Shown here in pieces: positions 22,742 to 31,750 of a DNA stretch of 44,953 bases. The DNA comes from Saprospiraceae bacterium (lineage in GTDB: Bacteria; Bacteroidota; Bacteroidia; Chitinophagales; Saprospiraceae): assembly GCA_022844265.1 (NCBI GenBank), contig JALHMA010000006.1, positions 1 through 44,953 of the forward strand, written 5' to 3'. How positions within the stretch are numbered: the first letter of the stretch is position 1; each line of letters starts with the position of its first letter. The position numbers and the translations under genes were made by a program. The notes beneath the pieces were generated by a model, which searched no databases, had not been told where the DNA came from, and was given only the letters and a program-made list of their open reading frames with translations.

Positions 22742-23560
22742 CTAGTATTGTTCCGAATCATTTGGAAACTCCCGCTTTTTAACATCGGACACATACTGTT
22801 TGGTGGCGTTCCCGATGGTTTCAAACAGTTCGAGGTAGCGGCGTAAAAAACGCGGTTTAAAATCCTTGGTAATGCCCAGCATATCATGTGTGACCAACAC
22901 CTGGCCGTCGGCATGTTTGCCCGCTCCGATGCCGATGGTGGGAATTTCAATACTTTCCGACACCGTTTTGGTCAGGGTGGCGGGAATTTTTTCCAGTACG
23001 ATGGCAAAACACCCGATTGCCTGGAGCAATTTGGCGTCTTCCCGAAGTTTTTGGGCTTCTTCTTCTTCTTTGGCGCGTACGGTGTAGGTGCCGAATTTAT
23101 AAATACTTTGCGGCGTCAAACCCAGGTGCCCCATCACCGGGATGCCGGCCATCAGGATTCGTTTGATGGAATCCTCTACTTCCGAACCGCCTTCTAATTT
23201 GACGGCATGCGCGCCCGATTCTTTCATAATGCGGATGGCGCTGGAAAGGGCGATTTCCGAATTGGCCTGATAACTGCCAAAAGGTAAATCCACTACTACC
23301 ATAGCCCTGCTGACAGCCCGCACCACAGACTGCGCGTGGTAGATCATTTGATCGAGGGTAATCGGAAGGGTCGTTTCATGTCCGGCCATGACGTTGGAGG
23401 CGGAGTCGCCCACCAAAAGGATATCGATGCCTGCCTCGTCGAGCATTCTGGCCATTGAAAAGTCGTAGGCCGTGAGCATGGCAATTTTTTCACCACGTGT
23501 TTTCATCGCCTGGATGACGTGGGTGGTGACGCGTTTAATTTCTCCGGTAGTTGCGGACAT
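22742..23560 (-). CDS. panB: 3-methyl-2-oxobutanoate hydroxymethyltransferase
   Basis: 272 residues, full PanB length. It transfers a hydroxymethyl group from methylene-tetrahydrofolate to 2-oxoisovalerate, giving ketopantoate for pantothenate and CoA. Metal and substrate motifs: [19 protein letters not shown] near 28, [17 protein letters not shown] near 48-64 (metal-binding Asp), VKLEGG near 118, GHLGLTPQS near 141, and the catalytic Glu in [10 protein letters not shown] near 186. IGIGAG follows. No panC or panD is nearby. 30 bp separate it from the DUF4249 lipoprotein upstream, the one gap in this run with no large inverted repeat, holding only ATAAC-type heptads. Confidence 0.96.
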   Translation of the reverse strand: MSATTGEIKRVTTHVIQAMKTRGEKIAMLTAYDFSMARMLDEAGIDILLVGDSASNVMAGHETTLPITLDQMIYHAQSVVRAVSRAMVVVDLPFGSYQANSEIALSSAIRIMKESGAHAVKLEGGSEVEDSIKRILMAGIPVMGHLGLTPQSIYKFGTYTVRAKEEEEAQKLREDAKLLQAIGCFAIVLEKIPATLTKTVSESIEIPTIGIGAGKHADGQVLVTHDMLGITKDFKPRFLRRYLELFETIGNATKQYVSDVKKREFPNDSEQY

Positions 23561-23590
23561 TCTTGGTTATTAGTTATTGGTTAAGACTAC

Positions 23591-24628
23591 TTATCCTTTA
23601 AAATTGAGGTTGCGGCGTACCGGATCAAGATTCAGGGAGTCAACAGATTTGCTTTCCAGTTCAAAATTCGGGAAAGGCCAAACTTTTCTGGCGGTAAAAA
23701 TACCGAAGCCTTCGGAAAGGTTGGTATACGATGTGGTGACTTCGGCGCCCGTCAAACCTGAATTGACGGCCTCGCTTTCCTGGTATGCTGCAATTTCGGG
23801 GCCGGCGCCTTCCACTTCTACGTCGATGCCGTTAAAATAGCGTTGCACCGTAGTCGAGGGTTCGATATTTTGTAATAGCGCATTGTAAAAATCACTTGCC
23901 AGAAAGGTTGATCGGCCCCTGTAGAAGCTGCCGCCGATGACCGTATTTTCCCGGAGCACATTTTTGGCAGCCTTCCAGCGAAGACTTTTTGTAGCCAGTA
24001 CGGTACCATCCATGGCCACTTCCCGGTAGCGGATATTGAGGTAAACATCAAAAATAACCGCATTTGCGCGACAACGCCATTCTACAACAACCGGAACACT
24101 ACCGGCAATATTGATTCTCCTTGGTGTAAAAACAGAGGGTTCCGGCCGGATGAGTAACATCGTATCCGGGATGGTAGTTTCTCCTGTAATGGCCGGTTTG
24201 CCGTCTGCGCGTTCTATAATGAGTCTGTATGTTGCGCCGCCGACCAGTCCGCCACCGAGTTGCTCGTCTTTGATTTTGTACAACCAGTTGGGCGACTGGG
24301 CAAAAGTGCCGTCTTCGCGCACGTAACCCTCCAGGTTGCCATCGACACGGGTCAATGGATACCTTTGGGCGTTTCCTACGCGTTGCAGAAACACGGAAAT
24401 CGCATTTTCGGGATAATAGAGAGAGTCTGCAATTTTTGCCACAACATAAGCGCTGGCGTCGGGATCGATAAAAGCCCGCTCTATTCGAATGTAGTGGGCA
24501 GAGTCATCAGGGGAAATAATACCATAAACGACAGGAATTTCCTTGAAAGGAGCGGCAATGTCAAATTCATTGGAACATGCACTCCACAAAAGCCCGAGTA
24601 CCGGGCATAACAGCAATAATTTTTTCAT
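23591..24628 (-). CDS. DUF4249 lipoprotein
   Basis: 345 residues from the ATG at 24628; the ATG at 24658 falls within the promoter box and is rejected. A lipoprotein signal (MKKLLLLCPVLGLLWSACSN, Cys near 18) is followed by beta-rich sequence. AAPFKEIPVVYGIISPDDSA near 25-44 and IRIERAFIDPDA are the typical opening of DUF4249, a Bacteroidota family often found beside TonB-dependent receptors. No receptor gene adjoins it here. The role is unknown; membrane-anchored and probably facing the periplasm or surface. Ends with LDPVRRNLNFKG. Confidence 0.88.
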   Translation of the reverse strand: MKKLLLLCPVLGLLWSACSNEFDIAAPFKEIPVVYGIISPDDSAHYIRIERAFIDPDASAYVVAKIADSLYYPENAISVFLQRVGNAQRYPLTRVDGNLEGYVREDGTFAQSPNWLYKIKDEQLGGGLVGGATYRLIIERADGKPAITGETTIPDTMLLIRPEPSVFTPRRINIAGSVPVVVEWRCRANAVIFDVYLNIRYREVAMDGTVLATKSLRWKAAKNVLRENTVIGGSFYRGRSTFLASDFYNALLQNIEPSTTVQRYFNGIDVEVEGAGPEIAAYQESEAVNSGLTGAEVTTSYTNLSEGFGIFTARKVWPFPNFELESKSVDSLNLDPVRRNLNFKG

Positions 24629-24655
24629 TATCGGGTGGTTAAACACTTGATGCGG

Positions 24656-24663
24656 CAAAAGTA
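24656..24663 (-). promoter_or_regulatory. Bacteroidota -7 box for DUF4249 gene
   Basis: Minus-strand TACTTTTG matches TAnnTTTG, 27 bases before the ATG at 24628. A likely start of the DUF4249-panB unit. Confidence 0.55.
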
Positions 24664-24839
24664 CGGTTTTCGGTTGGTGGAAAAATAAAAAGCCTTGCTA
24701 ACATGAGCCGTTCCGCGTTTTTCAGGCTAGAACCGGGTGCTTGTTAAAACATTAAGATTTATTTAAGGGTGCATCGGGGAAACTTATTTCCTGTTTTGGA
24801 GTCAAAGATTCATTACTAACTAAAAAAGAATATTTCATT

Positions 24840-25274
24840 ATGAAATTGAATAAGTCAATCAAGTCTCTTTCCGTTTTGTTGTTCGCCTTGTTTTTTGCAG
24901 CAGCAACCGCACAAGCTCAAAGAGAAACCGCTCCCGCGAAAAAAGACAGGACCACCGGCGCTGAAATGAAATCCAAAAAGAAAGCGGAATCCATGGAAGA
25001 CGAACTGAAACTCACGCCGGAGCAAAAGGCAAAGTTCAAAAAGGCAGACGATGAATATAAGGCAAAGTCAAAAGCTGCCAAATCTGCCAGAAAAGAAGAT
25101 ATGGCACAAATGCGCGAAGAAAGAAAACGCGCGCACAAAGCCGCTTTAAATGCTGACCAGGCTGCCAGATATGACGAAATTATGGCGCGTAAAGAGGCAA
25201 AGGAAGCCCAGAAGCAGTACAAAAAGAGCTCGAAAAAAGGACCTAAAGCAAAAAAAGAGCAGCGGGGAGAATAG
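24840..25274 (+). CDS. Small basic secreted protein (Spy/CpxP-like helix)
   Basis: 144 residues. A signal peptide (first ~27 residues, ending TAQAQ) is followed by a very Lys/Ala/Glu-rich helical protein. LKLTPEQKAKFKKADDEYKA at about 56-75 and LNADQAARYDEIMARKEAKE near 102-121 resemble the LTxxQ elements of Spy/CpxP periplasmic chaperones, though the length and the highly basic tail (KKSSKKGPKAKKEQ) differ. Function unknown; a periplasmic nucleic-acid- or protein-binding helix is possible. The stop TAG begins the repeat region IR13. The 211-bp upstream gap holds a GTTTTTCAGGCTAGAACC relic of the repeat core near 24716. Confidence 0.75.
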   Translation: MKLNKSIKSLSVLLFALFFAAATAQAQRETAPAKKDRTTGAEMKSKKKAESMEDELKLTPEQKAKFKKADDEYKAKSKAAKSARKEDMAQMREERKRAHKAALNADQAARYDEIMARKEAKEAQKQYKKSSKKGPKAKKEQRGE

Positions 25275-25417
25275 AGATCAGGGATGAGTTATGAGTTATG
25301 AGTTATGAGTTATTGGTGTTTCAGGCTGAAATAGGGAAATGTTGTGTCCTAATATTTTCCCATTTCAGCCTGAAACACCAATAACTCATAACTCATAACT
25401 CATAACTCATAACTCTA
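25271..25417. repeat. Intergenic inverted repeat, TGAGTTA heptads (IR13)
   Basis: Arms 25284-25340 and 25355-25417. TGAGTTA heptads outside, TTGGTGTTTCAGGCTGAAAT inside, AGGGAAAT/ATTTTCCC at the loop. The stop codons of both convergent genes are TAG and sit at the outer ends as ATAGAG. Apart from flank-specific ends it is a sister of IR11. Confidence 0.95.
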
Positions 25418-26362
25418 TTTCGTGATTCTGAAACACTTGTGAATCCGCTCGTTCCTGAAATCCAGCGGGATCGTTTGTTTGGTGATATCCTGCACCTGAG
25501 TCGCCCGGATGGATTCCGTTTCCATCTTGAAACGGCGGTAATTGGTAGAAAAATAGACCGTTCCGCCCGGTTTGCACAAGCGTAAAACAGCATCCAGCAG
25601 CGCCACGTGGTCGCGCTGCACATCCAGAGTGCCATACATTCGTTTGCTGTTGGAAAAAGTCGGCGGATCGAGCACAATCAGGTCAAACCGCTCTCCGGTA
25701 GGCTGTCGCAGCCATTGCAGCACATCTGCCTGCAAAAAACGGTGTTCCTGCCCCGTAAAACCATTCAGTCCCATATTTCGGTCGGCCCATTGCAGGTAAG
25801 TATTGCTCATATCCACTGTGAGCGTCTCTTTAGCGCCACCTGCGGCAGCGTACACGCTGAAAGAACCCGTGTAGGCAAACAGGTTGAGTACTTGTTTACC
25901 TGCCGATTCTTCCTGCACCATTTTACGGGTGTTGCGGTGGTCGAGAAACAAGCCGACGTCTAAGTAATCAGCGGGTTTGATGGCAAAACGCAGCCCGTTT
26001 TCCCGAACAATAAATTCCGCATTCGTGCGGGCAAATCGTTTATATTGTTGCAGCCCCGTCTGACGCTGCCGAAATTTCAGGTAAATTAAATCCAGGGAAA
26101 CATCCAGTACCTCGCTGATAACGGCCAGACAGCCGTCTAACCAGGCCGAGTGCTCGTCGGGTTCCATGCCATGCGGGCGGGCGTATTCGGCTACGTGTAC
26201 GATCTCTTCATACCTGTCGATGGCCAAGGGGAAATCCGGCATATCGTCGTCGTACACCCTGAAACAGGTGATTTCCTGTTTTTTCGCCCATTTGCCAATG
26301 TGTTTGTACACTTTGGTGAGGCGGTTGCGAAAAGGTTCAAATTTGGCGCTGTCCGGCATCAA
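25415..26362 (-). CDS. RlmK-like rRNA (guanine-N7) methyltransferase
   Basis: 315 residues. A short PUA/THUMP-less N-terminal part is followed by a class I SAM methyltransferase. KQVLNLFAYTGSFSVYAAAG near 158-177 is the SAM motif, and LIVLDPPTFSNSKRM near 231-245 is the motif of the RlmK half of RlmKL, which makes m7G2069 in E. coli 23S rRNA. FRVYDDDMPDFPLAIDRYEE near 34-53 is also RlmK-like. Unlike the E. coli fused RlmKL, this is the K-half alone. The neighbours do not help. Its TAG stop is part of IR13. Confidence 0.88.
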   Translation of the reverse strand: MMPDSAKFEPFRNRLTKVYKHIGKWAKKQEITCFRVYDDDMPDFPLAIDRYEEIVHVAEYARPHGMEPDEHSAWLDGCLAVISEVLDVSLDLIYLKFRQRQTGLQQYKRFARTNAEFIVRENGLRFAIKPADYLDVGLFLDHRNTRKMVQEESAGKQVLNLFAYTGSFSVYAAAGGAKETLTVDMSNTYLQWADRNMGLNGFTGQEHRFLQADVLQWLRQPTGERFDLIVLDPPTFSNSKRMYGTLDVQRDHVALLDAVLRLCKPGGTVYFSTNYRRFKMETESIRATQVQDITKQTIPLDFRNERIHKCFRITK

Positions 26363-26492
26363 GGTTCTTTATCTTTGGAAGTGGCTGGTTGAAAATCGGC
26401 TAAAAGTAGGGCTAAATAAATTATCATCATTCCAAAGACGGCCGAAATGCAGCTTAGATCATCCGTTACTGTACTCTTTGCTGTAATGATGT

Positions 26493-26500
26493 TACTTTTG
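26493..26500 (+). promoter_or_regulatory. Bacteroidota -7 box for CcmF/CcsA-like gene
   Basis: TACTTTTG matches TAnnTTTG, 31 bases before the ATG at 26532. Confidence 0.5.
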
Positions 26501-26531
26501 CAATCCCGTTTCCAACATCTAACATTTTTGC

Positions 26532-29333
26532 ATGGAATATATAGGCGAACATTTATTTCCCGGCCAGTTGGGCCACCTTTGTGCAGTACTCTCCTTTGTA
26601 GCGGTTTTAATGTCTTCCGTTGCGTATTTTTTTGCTACAAAACAAAGAGAAACAGCAACTTATGAGGGATGGCGCAATCTGGGCCGACTCGGTTTTTTAC
26701 TACATGGACTGGCGGTGCTGGGCGTTATCGGCAGCCTGTTTTACATTTTGACAGGTAAAATGTACGAATACCAATATGCCTGGGCAAATGTGTCGGACGA
26801 CCTGCCGAACCAGTATATTTTTTCAGCCTTCTGGAAAGAACAGCAAGGCAGTTTCCTGCTCTGGAGTTTCTGGCATATCGTATTAGGCATAGTGCTGATA
26901 CTGCGTTCGGGAAAATGGGAGGCCCCCGTACTGGCGGTCGTGGCACTGGCCGAATTGTTTATTGCCAGCATGATACTCGGACTTTGGTTCGGCGATTTCC
27001 GGCTCGGGGCAAGCGCTTTTGACCTGCTGCGCGATACGATGGATGCGCCAATTTTTAACCAGACCGATTATTTGAGTAAAATAAAAGGCAACGGATTGAA
27101 TCCGCTGTTGCAGAATTACTGGATGACCATCCACCCGCCCACCTTGTTCCTGGGTTTTGCGAGTACTTTGATTCCTTTTGCCTTTGCAATAGCCGGCCTT
27201 TGGCTGCGCGAGCACAGAGAATGGTTGCGCCCTGCCCTGCAATGGTCGCTTTTTTCAGGCGCTATTCTCGGAACCGGCATCCTGATGGGCGGCGCCTGGG
27301 CCTACGAGGCGCTTTCTTTTGCGGGTTACTGGGCCTGGGACCCCGTGGAAAACACTTCCCTCGTGCCCTGGATTACACTGGTAGCGGGTATTCATACCAA
27401 CCTTGTGGCGCGTTCGACCGGATTTTCCATCCGCAGCACCTATTCGTTTTACCTGATGACCTTTGTGCTCATCCTGTATTCCACCTACCTGACGCGGAGC
27501 GGCATCCTGGGCGATACTTCCGCCCATGCTTTTACGGAAATGGGCCTGGGTTTCCAGTTGGTGTTGTTTATGGCGGTATTTTCCCTGCTGGGATTGGGAC
27601 TTTGGTTCTGGCGCTACAAGGAAGTGCCCGACATGAAAGGCGAAGAGAGCACTACCAGCCGCGAATTCTGGATGTTTATCGGATCGCTGGTGCTGCTGTT
27701 TTCAGCCATATTGATTACCGGCGCCACTTCTTTGCCGGTGTGGAATAAAATAGTGCAATTTTTCAACCCCGACTATATCGGCGCGGCGCTGAAAGACCCG
27801 ATCGAGCACCACAACCGCTACCAACTGTGGATAGCGGTGTTTATCGGCATGCTCAGCGGTATCGGACAATTTATGCGCTACAACGAGCGCAACTGGAAAA
27901 TGGTAGCCCGCAAATTTGCGATCCACATGGCCATTGCTACAGCGGGCGCTATCGTGCTGACGGTGCTGAATGCGCAATGGATCAATGTGCGCGCCTGGCA
28001 ATTGTACGCTTTCCTTTTTGCCGGTATGTTTACCGTCGTTGCCAATGTCGATTACCTGTTTTCCGTTGCAAAAGGCAATTTGAAAATAGCCAGTTCCGCT
28101 GTGTCGCATTTCGGTTTCGGCGTGTTGCTGCTGGGTATTTTGAGCACGGGCCTGGGTAAAGAGTGGATTTCGTCCAATTCTTTTGCCATGGAGGGCCTCA
28201 TCGAAGGCGCCGATTCGGATGAATTGAGTAAAAACGTTTTGCTGCTGAAACAGGCGCCCATGCCGATTAAAAATTTTACGGCGGCATACCTGAAAGATAC
28301 CATCGAACGGCAGACGCGCACGTTTGAAGTGCAGTTTAACCGCCGCGACGCCAACGGCAACCCGACCGGAGAACAATTTGTGCTGCGGCCCAATGTGATG
28401 TATGACCGCCAGTTTACCAAAGTGGTGGCCAGCAACCCGTCCACGCAGCACTACTGGAATTACGATATTTTCACCCACGTATCTTCTCTGCCGAAAGCCG
28501 AACTCGATCCCGAATTTGCCAAACAACAGGAAGACAGCCTGCGCTGGGAGAAATACGAAGCCGTCATCGGCGACACGATTTTTACCAAACAACACTTTGT
28601 GGTGGTAGAGGAACTGACGAAATCGCCCAGCCACCCCGAATATAAAGCCGAGAAGGGCGACCTGTCGTTCGGCCTGAAACTGCGCGTTCGTTCGCTCGAA
28701 GACCCGAATGCCTATACTGCCGAACCGATGCTGTACCTGCGCATCGGCCAGGGCGGCTTTACGCTGCCTGCCACGGTCGGGCAATTACAAATGAAAATCC
28801 GGCTTACGGAGGCTTCCATGGAAAAAATCTTCCAGGCCGAAGACCAGTTGAAATACACCAATTTCGGATTGAAAGAAGGCGGTTCTTTTGAATTTGAAGA
28901 GTATAAAATCAAATTCACCGGAGCCGAAAGAGAGGTGAAACACCCGGCTTATGTGCCGGAAGCAGGCGATATCGCCGTCGGAGCAGGACTGGAAATAACA
29001 GCGCCCGATGGCAGAACGGCTACGGCCACACCTGTTTACCTCATCCGTGAGAACCGGCCTTTCAGCCTGAAAGATGAGGCAGCGCAATTCGGGCTGCATT
29101 TCCGTTTTGATAATATCGACCCCAAAGCAGGCGTACTGACCATCAGTGCGGCGCTGATGGATGAGGAAGCACGCAAAATTCCGGTGGAAATAGCCGAAAA
29201 TGCCCCGCGATCTGATTATATCGTGCTGGAAGCCATCATTTTCCCGGGCATCAATTTGGTATGGATAGGTTGTATTTCTATGCTTTTAGGTATGGCAATA
29301 TCCTTTTGGAGGCGGATGGGGAGCAAGGCGTGA
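26532..29333 (+). CDS. Cytochrome c haem lyase, CcmF/CcsA type
   Basis: 933 residues, longer than E. coli CcmF (~650). Residues ~1-560 hold about a dozen or more membrane helices. The haem-handling WWD segment is AGYWAWDPVENTSLVPW near 262-278, preceded by NPLLQNYWMTIHPPTLFLGF, the classic CcmF/CcsA signature. It ligates haem to CXXCH apocytochromes at the outer face of the inner membrane. A ~330-residue soluble region (~570-900) rich in beta strands follows and a last membrane helix ends the protein, as in the long CcsA proteins of Bacteroidota. No ccmA-E genes are adjacent. Gap to the convergent neighbour is IR15. Confidence 0.92.
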   Translation: MEYIGEHLFPGQLGHLCAVLSFVAVLMSSVAYFFATKQRETATYEGWRNLGRLGFLLHGLAVLGVIGSLFYILTGKMYEYQYAWANVSDDLPNQYIFSAFWKEQQGSFLLWSFWHIVLGIVLILRSGKWEAPVLAVVALAELFIASMILGLWFGDFRLGASAFDLLRDTMDAPIFNQTDYLSKIKGNGLNPLLQNYWMTIHPPTLFLGFASTLIPFAFAIAGLWLREHREWLRPALQWSLFSGAILGTGILMGGAWAYEALSFAGYWAWDPVENTSLVPWITLVAGIHTNLVARSTGFSIRSTYSFYLMTFVLILYSTYLTRSGILGDTSAHAFTEMGLGFQLVLFMAVFSLLGLGLWFWRYKEVPDMKGEESTTSREFWMFIGSLVLLFSAILITGATSLPVWNKIVQFFNPDYIGAALKDPIEHHNRYQLWIAVFIGMLSGIGQFMRYNERNWKMVARKFAIHMAIATAGAIVLTVLNAQWINVRAWQLYAFLFAGMFTVVANVDYLFSVAKGNLKIASSAVSHFGFGVLLLGILSTGLGKEWISSNSFAMEGLIEGADSDELSKNVLLLKQAPMPIKNFTAAYLKDTIERQTRTFEVQFNRRDANGNPTGEQFVLRPNVMYDRQFTKVVASNPSTQHYWNYDIFTHVSSLPKAELDPEFAKQQEDSLRWEKYEAVIGDTIFTKQHFVVVEELTKSPSHPEYKAEKGDLSFGLKLRVRSLEDPNAYTAEPMLYLRIGQGGFTLPATVGQLQMKIRLTEASMEKIFQAEDQLKYTNFGLKEGGSFEFEEYKIKFTGAEREVKHPAYVPEAGDIAVGAGLEITAPDGRTATATPVYLIRENRPFSLKDEAAQFGLHFRFDNIDPKAGVLTISAALMDEEARKIPVEIAENAPRSDYIVLEAIIFPGINLVWIGCISMLLGMAISFWRRMGSKA

Positions 29334-29344
29334 ATGATTTTTTC

Positions 29345-29447
29345 TTTTACCACATAGGCACATAGTTTTCCCACATAGAACACATAGCGTAGAGTACTCT
29401 AAAAACTATGTGCTCTATGTGGGAAAACTATGTGCCTATGTGGTAAA
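29345..29447. repeat. Intergenic inverted repeat, CACATAG family (IR15)
   Basis: Arms 29346-29387 and 29405-29447 (TTTACCACATAGGCACATAG, then TTTTCCCACATAGARCACAT) pair with one mismatch; the loop is ~17 nt with TAGAGTACTCTA, itself palindromic. Lies between convergent genes. Same family as IR12 and IR16. Confidence 0.95.
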
Positions 29448-29450
29448 TAA

Positions 29451-30251
29451 CTACGCCTTCACCGCTTTAATCGAATACACCATCGGAATAATTCCCTCCA
29501 ATCCCTGAATGCGGTAGTTGCCATCAGTTCCCCGTACGGTTTTATCAAAACAGTCGTACGGGGAGTAATCGTATTCATTCAGACATTCGATGCGCAATCC
29601 ATGCCGGATCAGGCTGTTGATGATTTCCGACAGGCTGTGGTTCCATCCGTACTCTTTGTATTCGATGCTGGCATAACGGTCGGCATACGTGCCCGTTTGT
29701 TCCGTTTCGATTACTGCACCGCCGTGGTACGGATATTTGAGGTATTCCATCTTATCGTCCAGCATCCACACAACGGGATGAAAATCAGCGATATAGAATA
29801 CGCCGCCCGGTCGCAGAAAGTGGGCGATCACAGCGGCCCATCGATCCAGGTCGGGCAACCAGCCGATAGTTCCGTAAGAGGTAAAAACAATATCGAATTG
29901 TCCGTCCAAATGTTCCGGCAGGTCGTAGAGGTTGCAGCGGACGAACTGCGCCGGAATATTCAATTCGGCGGCTAACTCCCGTGCAAATTCAACGGCATTA
30001 TCTGACAGGTCGCAGCCGGTCACTTCCGCGCCCAGTCGCGCCCAGGAAAGCGTATCCTGTCCGAAATGACATTGCAGGTGCAGCAGTTTTTTGCCCTGCA
30101 CGTCGCCGACTTCGCGTAATTCAATGGGTGTGAGGCTGTTGCCTTCATTTTTCCAGCGTTCTACCTGATAGAATTCACTGTTTTTATGCACTTCTGTGCG
30201 CAGGTTCCAACCTTCGCGGTTGGCTTCGAAGTATTGATCCCAGGTGTTCAT
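29451..30251 (-). CDS. Class I SAM-dependent methyltransferase
   Basis: 266 residues from the ATG at 30251 (MNTWDQYFEANREGWNLR, the usual family opening); an ATG at 30326 would add 25 residues of unlikely sequence. LLHLQCHFGQDTLSWARLGA near 60-79 is SAM motif I, with the acidic loop VTGCDLSDNAVEFA after it, then FDIVFTSYGTIGWLPDLDRW near 120-139 and LRPGGVFYIADFHPV. Related to UbiE/Methyltransf_25 proteins; the acceptor is unknown. The start lies beside a GGTAG/CTACC mini-hairpin (30277-30305). Confidence 0.87.
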   Translation of the reverse strand: MNTWDQYFEANREGWNLRTEVHKNSEFYQVERWKNEGNSLTPIELREVGDVQGKKLLHLQCHFGQDTLSWARLGAEVTGCDLSDNAVEFARELAAELNIPAQFVRCNLYDLPEHLDGQFDIVFTSYGTIGWLPDLDRWAAVIAHFLRPGGVFYIADFHPVVWMLDDKMEYLKYPYHGGAVIETEQTGTYADRYASIEYKEYGWNHSLSEIINSLIRHGLRIECLNEYDYSPYDCFDKTVRGTDGNYRIQGLEGIIPMVYSIKAVKA

Positions 30252-30322
30252 TTTTACTATATTGAAGATGCTGTAAACGGTAGTATGGCCTGAAGACCGT
30301 GCTACCACTAACCCTGCGCTCT

Positions 30323-31633
30323 TCAATAAAGTTCCTCCCGTCCCGTATAACCACCCTTGGCTTGCCAGAGCGGATCCGAGTTTTGCAGGCGTTTTTGAAC
30401 AACGGCCTCGTAGCCGTTCAGGCGGTGGTAGTTTTCTGCCCGCGTACGAACGAGGTCGCCAAATTGATACTGGGCCAGGGGCGGAAAGGACTGGCCGATT
30501 TCTTTCGGCACATCGGGCAGCCTATTGACGATAATGGTTCCGTTTTTAGGTTTGGTCACAACCTCCCAGGTGATATTAATCGGCGCCCCGGCATAACTTC
30601 TGGTAAACGACAACAGGTCGAAGTCGCCGATACACCGGACGGCTACGTTGCGATTGTCGGAAAGGAAAGTCGGTTCGAGGTCGAAATCGGGCGCCGGAAG
30701 TTGCGCGGGCAGGTTTTGATAAAAGTCATCCGTGAAAAAATTGTACGCGTCCGCTGCATCGCTGGTGCCGTTCATGCGCAAACGGAAGCTGCTATAAGGT
30801 TTGGGTTCCGGCATAAAATCCTCGTTTGCGACCGGTTCAAACACATCCAGCAAACTAATGACCTGTTCGGGCCCGCCCGGTACGCGGCGCAAATCGCCCA
30901 ATTGGACAAATTGCAGGGTGGCTGTATCGATCACGCCGTCTACCTTGTATTTCCAGGTGGTGGTAAAAGGCAGGTTAATTCTGGCGGGGTGGGCCAAATT
31001 CATGGTCATTAAATTGACATCTATTTCATTCAGATTTATGTCGCCGGAAACGTTATCAAAATAAAGATACCGCCAGAACATTTCGCCATTGACTAATACC
31101 CGAAACCAGACCCGTCCGGTATGCTCGATTCGGAATTGACCGTAATAGTTGTTGCCTGGCTGTGGACGGGAAATGGGCAGTCCGTCGGCTACGATAATGG
31201 AATCCAGTGTATTAACCCCAGTCAGTGTAAAACTCAGGTCGCTCGTTTGGATATATGTCAGGTTTCGGAGGTTGACCGTTTCTCCGTTTGCACAAGCGGT
31301 ATACGTAGTCAGGGTAATGGTGGTGTCGCGGACGCCGGAACCGGGCATTTCAAATGGGAAAACCCGAGCAATAGTACAGTCGAACACTTCATTTTCTTTG
31401 CTGTCCGGCACTTCCACATGGGCTGTGTCGGAGCCTGGAATCCAGCGAAAAGCCCTGATGGTGCCCTCTTCATCGCTAATCCAGACGGCATAACGACCTT
31501 GTAATTCATTCAACTCATTGTTAATGACCACCTTGTAAAATGGATCAGGTGTGAGTGGCGGGGCAGGGTTTTCCTTGTTGCAGGCGCTTAAGGCCCCGAT
31601 TAATACGAGTAAGTAGCAAATGTGAATCTTCAT
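30323..31633 (-). CDS. Lipoprotein of unknown function
   Basis: 436 residues from the ATG at 31633, chosen because it starts a lipoprotein signal (MKIHICYLLVLIGALSACNK, Cys at 18) and has a promoter box ~60 bases upstream; the ATG at 31735 is rejected. After the Cys comes a Pro-rich stretch (ENPAPPLTPDP) and beta-rich sequence, with possible domain boundaries near 130 and 240. I do not recognise the family. Some features (VVINNELNELQGRYAVWISD, GNVEVPDS-like pieces) suggest a surface or periplasmic beta-sandwich. Likely inserted in the inner leaflet of the outer membrane. Alone in its transcript. Confidence 0.8.
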   Translation of the reverse strand: MKIHICYLLVLIGALSACNKENPAPPLTPDPFYKVVINNELNELQGRYAVWISDEEGTIRAFRWIPGSDTAHVEVPDSKENEVFDCTIARVFPFEMPGSGVRDTTITLTTYTACANGETVNLRNLTYIQTSDLSFTLTGVNTLDSIIVADGLPISRPQPGNNYYGQFRIEHTGRVWFRVLVNGEMFWRYLYFDNVSGDINLNEIDVNLMTMNLAHPARINLPFTTTWKYKVDGVIDTATLQFVQLGDLRRVPGGPEQVISLLDVFEPVANEDFMPEPKPYSSFRLRMNGTSDAADAYNFFTDDFYQNLPAQLPAPDFDLEPTFLSDNRNVAVRCIGDFDLLSFTRSYAGAPINITWEVVTKPKNGTIIVNRLPDVPKEIGQSFPPLAQYQFGDLVRTRAENYHRLNGYEAVVQKRLQNSDPLWQAKGGYTGREELY

Positions 31634-31693
31634 GGGTATCGGTTGGATAAGATTAGAATGATGAAGGTTTGATGGTTTGGATCGTTCAGGCCG

Positions 31694-31701
31694 CAAAATT
31701 A
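31694..31701 (-). promoter_or_regulatory. Bacteroidota -7 box for lipoprotein gene
   Basis: Minus-strand TAATTTTG matches TAnnTTTG. It lies inside the frame extension upstream of 31633 and so supports the inner start. Confidence 0.5.
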
Positions 31702-31750
31702 AAGGAAATATGGGGCGTGGGGGATGATGCATCAAATTTTAAGCCCATTT

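Noticed and set aside
24840-25274. Histone H1-like DNA-binding protein
   Set aside because: The Lys/Ala-rich composition suggested it, but a clear signal peptide and the LTPEQK helix fit a periplasmic Spy/CpxP-like protein better.
27702-28784. 360-codon open frame on the minus strand
   Set aside because: It lies wholly antisense to the haem lyase gene, whose plus frame has clear motifs. Low-complexity His/Arg/Gln-rich translation, typical of a shadow frame.
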